Below, in pieces: positions 60,953 through 64,000 of a DNA stretch of 64,000 bases. The notes under the pieces were generated by a model. It was not told the origin of the DNA. It searched no databases and saw nothing but the letters and a program-made list of their open reading frames with translations. Origin of the DNA: Nectonema munidae (lineage: Eukaryota > Nematomorpha > Nectonematoida > Nectonematidae). A program made the translations under genes and the position numbers. Position 1 is the first letter of the stretch; the number at the start of each line of letters is the position of its first letter. The DNA lies in the NCBI GenBank assembly GCA_030549495.1, contig JAUIRK010000305.1, positions 62,001 to 126,000 on the forward strand, written 5' to 3'.

Positions 60953-62014
60953 ATGCAAAGGAGGTCAACAAGTGGTTTGATACGTCATTTAGAAGCAAAA
61001 CAATGTTTTAAAACAATCAATTCAGCTTCAAATCAAGAAATCACTTCGAGTAAAAGATGTTTTGACCAAGATGAGGTTAAATCTGCTCAGAAACAAGTAC
61101 CCATCCAGAGGTTTTTTAAAAAAGAAAATTTAGAAGAAATCGTATCGAAACTTGCTTCTTTAAATGGTTTTTCTGTTAATGCTCACAAAGTAAGTTTATA
61201 AGAGAATCGTTATTGAAGCGAGGTTATTTTTTGCCCAAAAACCCAAGTGATGTTATGAGGCTTATTTATAAGCAATATGATGTTGTAAAAGCGTATGTTA
61301 AAGAAGAGATTTATAAAAAAAATCAACTTAGTGTTTAGATGAGTATTCTTCTACTAATAAGAAACGATGTGTGCATTTGAATGTTCATTTCAATGACGGT
61401 GAATTTTAGAGTTTGGGAATGCTTGAAATGAATGGTCATTAAGTGTTGAAGTTTTTCATGAAGTGTTAAAAGCTCGATTAGATGAATTTGGGAGTAATTT
61501 ACAATAGAATGTTATAGCATGCGTTACAGATGGTGCAAGTGTAATGGGCAAACTTGGAAAATTGCTGGAATGTGGGCATCATCAATGTTATGCGCATGGC
61601 ATACATCTTGCAGTTTGTGATATTCTTTATAAAAAAAATTCTTCATGTCCATACGATGATGAAATGCTATCAGAAGAGAAAAATGACGATTCAGATGAAG
61701 ATTTTACATCTGGACTAGAGATAGATTACATTTATAATCAAGCTTGTGCTAGAGGTTGTGAGTTTCACGTTGAAATCGAAACAAAGTTGCATGAAATTAT
61801 AGAAAAAATAAGAAAAATAGTTAAGATTTTCAGAAAATCTCCTTTAAAAAATGAAATTTTACAATACATTAAAGCTGAATTTCGAAACACATGTGTAAAA
61901 ACAGTCATATAGACTTAAAAACTCGATGGAATAGTTTGTTGGCAATGCTTGAAAGATTCTTAGAAATAGTCACCATTGGATAAAGCACTAATTGATCTAA
62001 AGATGTTTAATTCA
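60953..62014 (+). pseudogene. hAT transposase, broken and interrupted by piggyBac A
   Basis: Starts MQRRSTSGLIRHLEAKQC, the end of a BED-type zinc finger. It continues to a stop at 61201 and then, in shifted frames, gives FHEVLKARLDEFG near 61460. The open stretch 61544-61912 begins MGKLGKLLECGHHQCYAHGI and continues HLAVCDILY, the hAT RNase H core (family: DGASVM.....  C.AHGIHLAV.D). An acidic run (EEKNDDSDEDFTSG) follows. A last shift gives DLKTRWNSLLAMLERF and KALIDLKMFNS, where the TTAA at 62015-62018 marks the piggyBac insertion. The C-terminal dimerisation domain would lie beyond the window. At least three breaks precede the insertion point. Confidence 0.8.
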
Positions 62015-62378
62015 TTAACCTTGGCTATACGCACGAATATCCTTATAGCATGGTAGACGCACATATGGCAATTTACTCCATATGCTTTGTGATATGTAAA
62101 AACTATATAAAACAAAAATCAATACTCGAAATAAATGATGTATACATAAATGACCGATCGTATTTTAATAGATTTTACAAACACACTCTCACACAAGCAC
62201 TGGTATGGAATCACTCGTATCACACTTGCACACGATCATAAGTTATACATTCACTTGCACACAATCACTCGTACATGTACATTCGTACATACAGACAATA
62301 TTAGAAATACCACACGTGCACACGCATACGTTTTTTTCTTTCCATTCTCTTATTTTGTTTTGATTTACAACAGAGTTT

Positions 62379-63606
62379 ATGAATTTTATAATGGAATCGG
62401 ATGCCTCTACTTCTCTTTCTGAAAGATCTTCTTTTTTAAGCTTTTTTTCTGATGAAAGCTCTCAAAGTTCGGAATATGAAGAAGACATTGATGACAATTT
62501 AATTTGCCCAGATCAAATTGATTACCCTAATGATAAAATATCTGCTATAAGAAAGATTCATGATCATTTTTATCACACTTTTTCCAACTTTTGGACTTCA
62601 AATAAAGCCGTTACAATAGACGAGCAGTTGGTCAGCTTTAGAGGAGGCTGTAATATAAAGATATATGACCCTAAAAAGCCCGGCCATTATGGCCTTAAAT
62701 TTTATCATCTAAATGATGCTGAAAGTTTTTATTTTCTCAAACCAGAAATTTACATCTCTGGTTTACCCAACAGAGAATATTTTTCTTCTAAGAACATCAT
62801 CAAAAGATTTGTAACAGATGCAAATCAACCTGATGGCTGTGGCCTTTATATAGATAGATTTTTTACGTCCCATGAAGTTGCAGAGTGGGGACTTTTAAAA
62901 AATATTACGATTTGTGGTACTGTTATGTCTTCTAGAAGATTTATTCCAAGAATTCTTCAGCCCTCTTATTTAAAATCTCTTCATCTAAATGAATGCGAAT
63001 CCCGTATTGTTTATTCTCGTCAAGCTTCTCTTTCCGCCTATATTCCTCGTAAACATGCAAAACGCAATTTTAAAGTTGTTTACATTCTTTCATCTCAACA
63101 CAGAAAAAAAGTCGAAATTTCTTCAGAGTATGATAAGCCTGAATCTCTAATAGAATACAACAAATACAAAGGCGGGGTCGACGTTGCGAATAGAATGGTC
63201 AAGCAATACCGGAGTTATAAACCTTGTAGAAGGTGGACTAGAGCAGCATTTGCAAGCTATCTTGATATGAGTGCTCTAAATGCTTTCATCATTGCGAAGT
63301 TCAATGCGCCTGACGACTACCCATCAATAAAAAGTAGTGGAAGAAAAATATTTATAAAACAATTGGCTATGCATTTGAGTGAGGAGTCCATGAAAATCAG
63401 ATCCCAAACCCCTCAAGTGAATCTGAAGACAAAAAATATTTTAAGTTTTTACGGATTTCACCAGGTTGACAGCTTAGAAACATCGAGTAGCCGAGGTTTC
63501 TGCAATATTTGTAAGCCCAAAAAAAGCAGAACAACGCGAAAGTGTAAAAAATGCCTTTTTTTATGTGTAAAAATCACACGAAATTAATCTGCGAAAATTG
63601 TATATG
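62379..63606 (+). pseudogene. piggyBac A transposase, copy 2 (internally deleted)
   Basis: Open for 402 codons from 62379; by comparison with copy 1 the family start is probably the ATG at 62391 (MESDAS). The acidic N terminus [16 protein letters not shown] is joined directly to [15 protein letters not shown], so roughly 130 residues present in copy 1 are missing. All three catalytic Asp motifs remain: [13 protein letters not shown] (Asp at about 81), [15 protein letters not shown] (about 159) and [13 protein letters not shown] (about 268). A one-base loss near 63560 disrupts the end of the Cys-rich finger, giving CKKCLFLCVK instead of [10 protein letters not shown]. The frame is long, but the deletion removes part of the N-terminal domain, so activity is unlikely. 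Confidence 0.9.
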
Positions 63607-63654
63607 ATTTTTTTTCTTCTTTGTAAATAAATTTTTTTATATCATGTCCAAAAT

Positions 63655-63977
63655 ATATTTTTTCTTTAAAAATTTAACGCCATCTATAAAGTTTAAGTCA
63701 AAAAATGGTTTTTTAAAAATAATTTGAAAAAAGTTTTTCAGATAATAATTTTAGACATATTTCATAAAAAAATCATAAAATTGATTAAATTTACATGCTA
63801 ATTAAAAAATATATCATCTCAAAATGTATTTTTCTTAAAAAATTTAACGCCATCTATAAAGTTTAAGTCAAAAAAATGGTTTTTCAAAAATAATTTGAAA
63901 AAAGTTTTTCAGATGATAATTTTAGACATATTTCATAAAAGATCATAAAATTGATTAAATTTACATGCCAATTAAAA
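63655..63977. repeat. Tandem duplication of about 170 bp in piggyBac A copy 2
   Basis: The segment from AAATTTAACGCCATCTATAA to the following TTTACATG(C/T) block occurs at about 63668 and 63838. Copy 1 has a single version at 16570-16720. Confidence 0.85.
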
Positions 63978-64000
63978 AATTACGATAATGAAAAAATTTT

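Larger units (their letters stand above)
62019..64000 (+). mobile_element. piggyBac element A, copy 2 (runs off the window)
   Basis: TTAA at 62015-62018, then CCTTGGCTATACGCAC (one change from copy 1), the same spacer pattern and ATATGGCAATTTACTCCA. The right end lies outside the window. Compared with copy 1 it lacks about 1.5 kb, including the putative intron, and it has a tandem duplication in its 3' untranslated part. Confidence 0.93.

Noticed and set aside
1-64000. LTR, endogenous retrovirus or Polinton-type elements
   Set aside because: No long direct terminal repeats, integrase, protease, capsid or protein-primed polymerase motifs were recognised. The long inverted repeat at 45541-51000 has no such genes.

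Overview
This is an AT-rich, intron-rich and transposon-rich stretch of animal nuclear DNA. Bacterial layout is absent: there are no operons and no ribosome-binding sites. The only host gene I can support is carnitine O-palmitoyltransferase 1 (CPT1). It lies on the + strand as 17 coding exons from 10298 to 58405, which join in phase at every junction into a 764-residue protein. The protein diverges clearly from the vertebrate enzyme, and the transposon mix (piggyBac, pogo/Tigger, hAT, Penelope-like, LINEs) suits an invertebrate. An arthropod or crustacean with a small-GC genome would fit, but that is inference and I cannot name the species.

Layout. 1-10.3 kb: no confident host gene. It holds an unexplained open frame on the - strand at the left edge, two copies of a hAT-type MITE, a decayed hAT transposase, and two unrelated decayed piggyBac copies on the - strand. 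10.3-58.4 kb: CPT1. Intron 1 holds a Tigger element split by a piggyBac insertion, followed by a Penelope-like fragment. Intron 2 holds a second type of piggyBac with both ends visible. Introns 4-7 hold SINE-like pieces, a self-complementary MITE and a LINE tail. Intron 9 holds a 104-bp piggyBac-type MITE. Intron 12 (10.8 kb) holds about 45 copies of a 36-bp minisatellite, a 330-bp tandem repeat, and a 5.5-kb nested palindrome with arms of about 2.1 kb and a perfect 80-bp inner stem. Intron 15 is mostly a LINE. Intron 16 holds a second Tigger. 58.4-64 kb: 3' flank, short duplications, and a hAT transposase interrupted by a second copy of the intron-1 piggyBac, which runs off the right edge.

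How the parts relate. CPT1 is the outer-mitochondrial-membrane enzyme that moves long-chain acyl groups from CoA to carnitine. All diagnostic parts are visible: the malonyl-CoA-sensing N terminus, two membrane segments, the catalytic His and the STS motif. Transposons account for most of the length of the long introns, while four introns are only 55-71 bp. Several transposons have clear target duplications (TA for Tigger, TTAA for piggyBac, 8 bp for the hAT MITE), which fixes their borders and their order of insertion.

No capsid- or envelope-bearing element, LTR element, CRISPR array or rRNA was recognised. The least explained structures are the palindrome and the 36-bp array in CPT1 intron 12.
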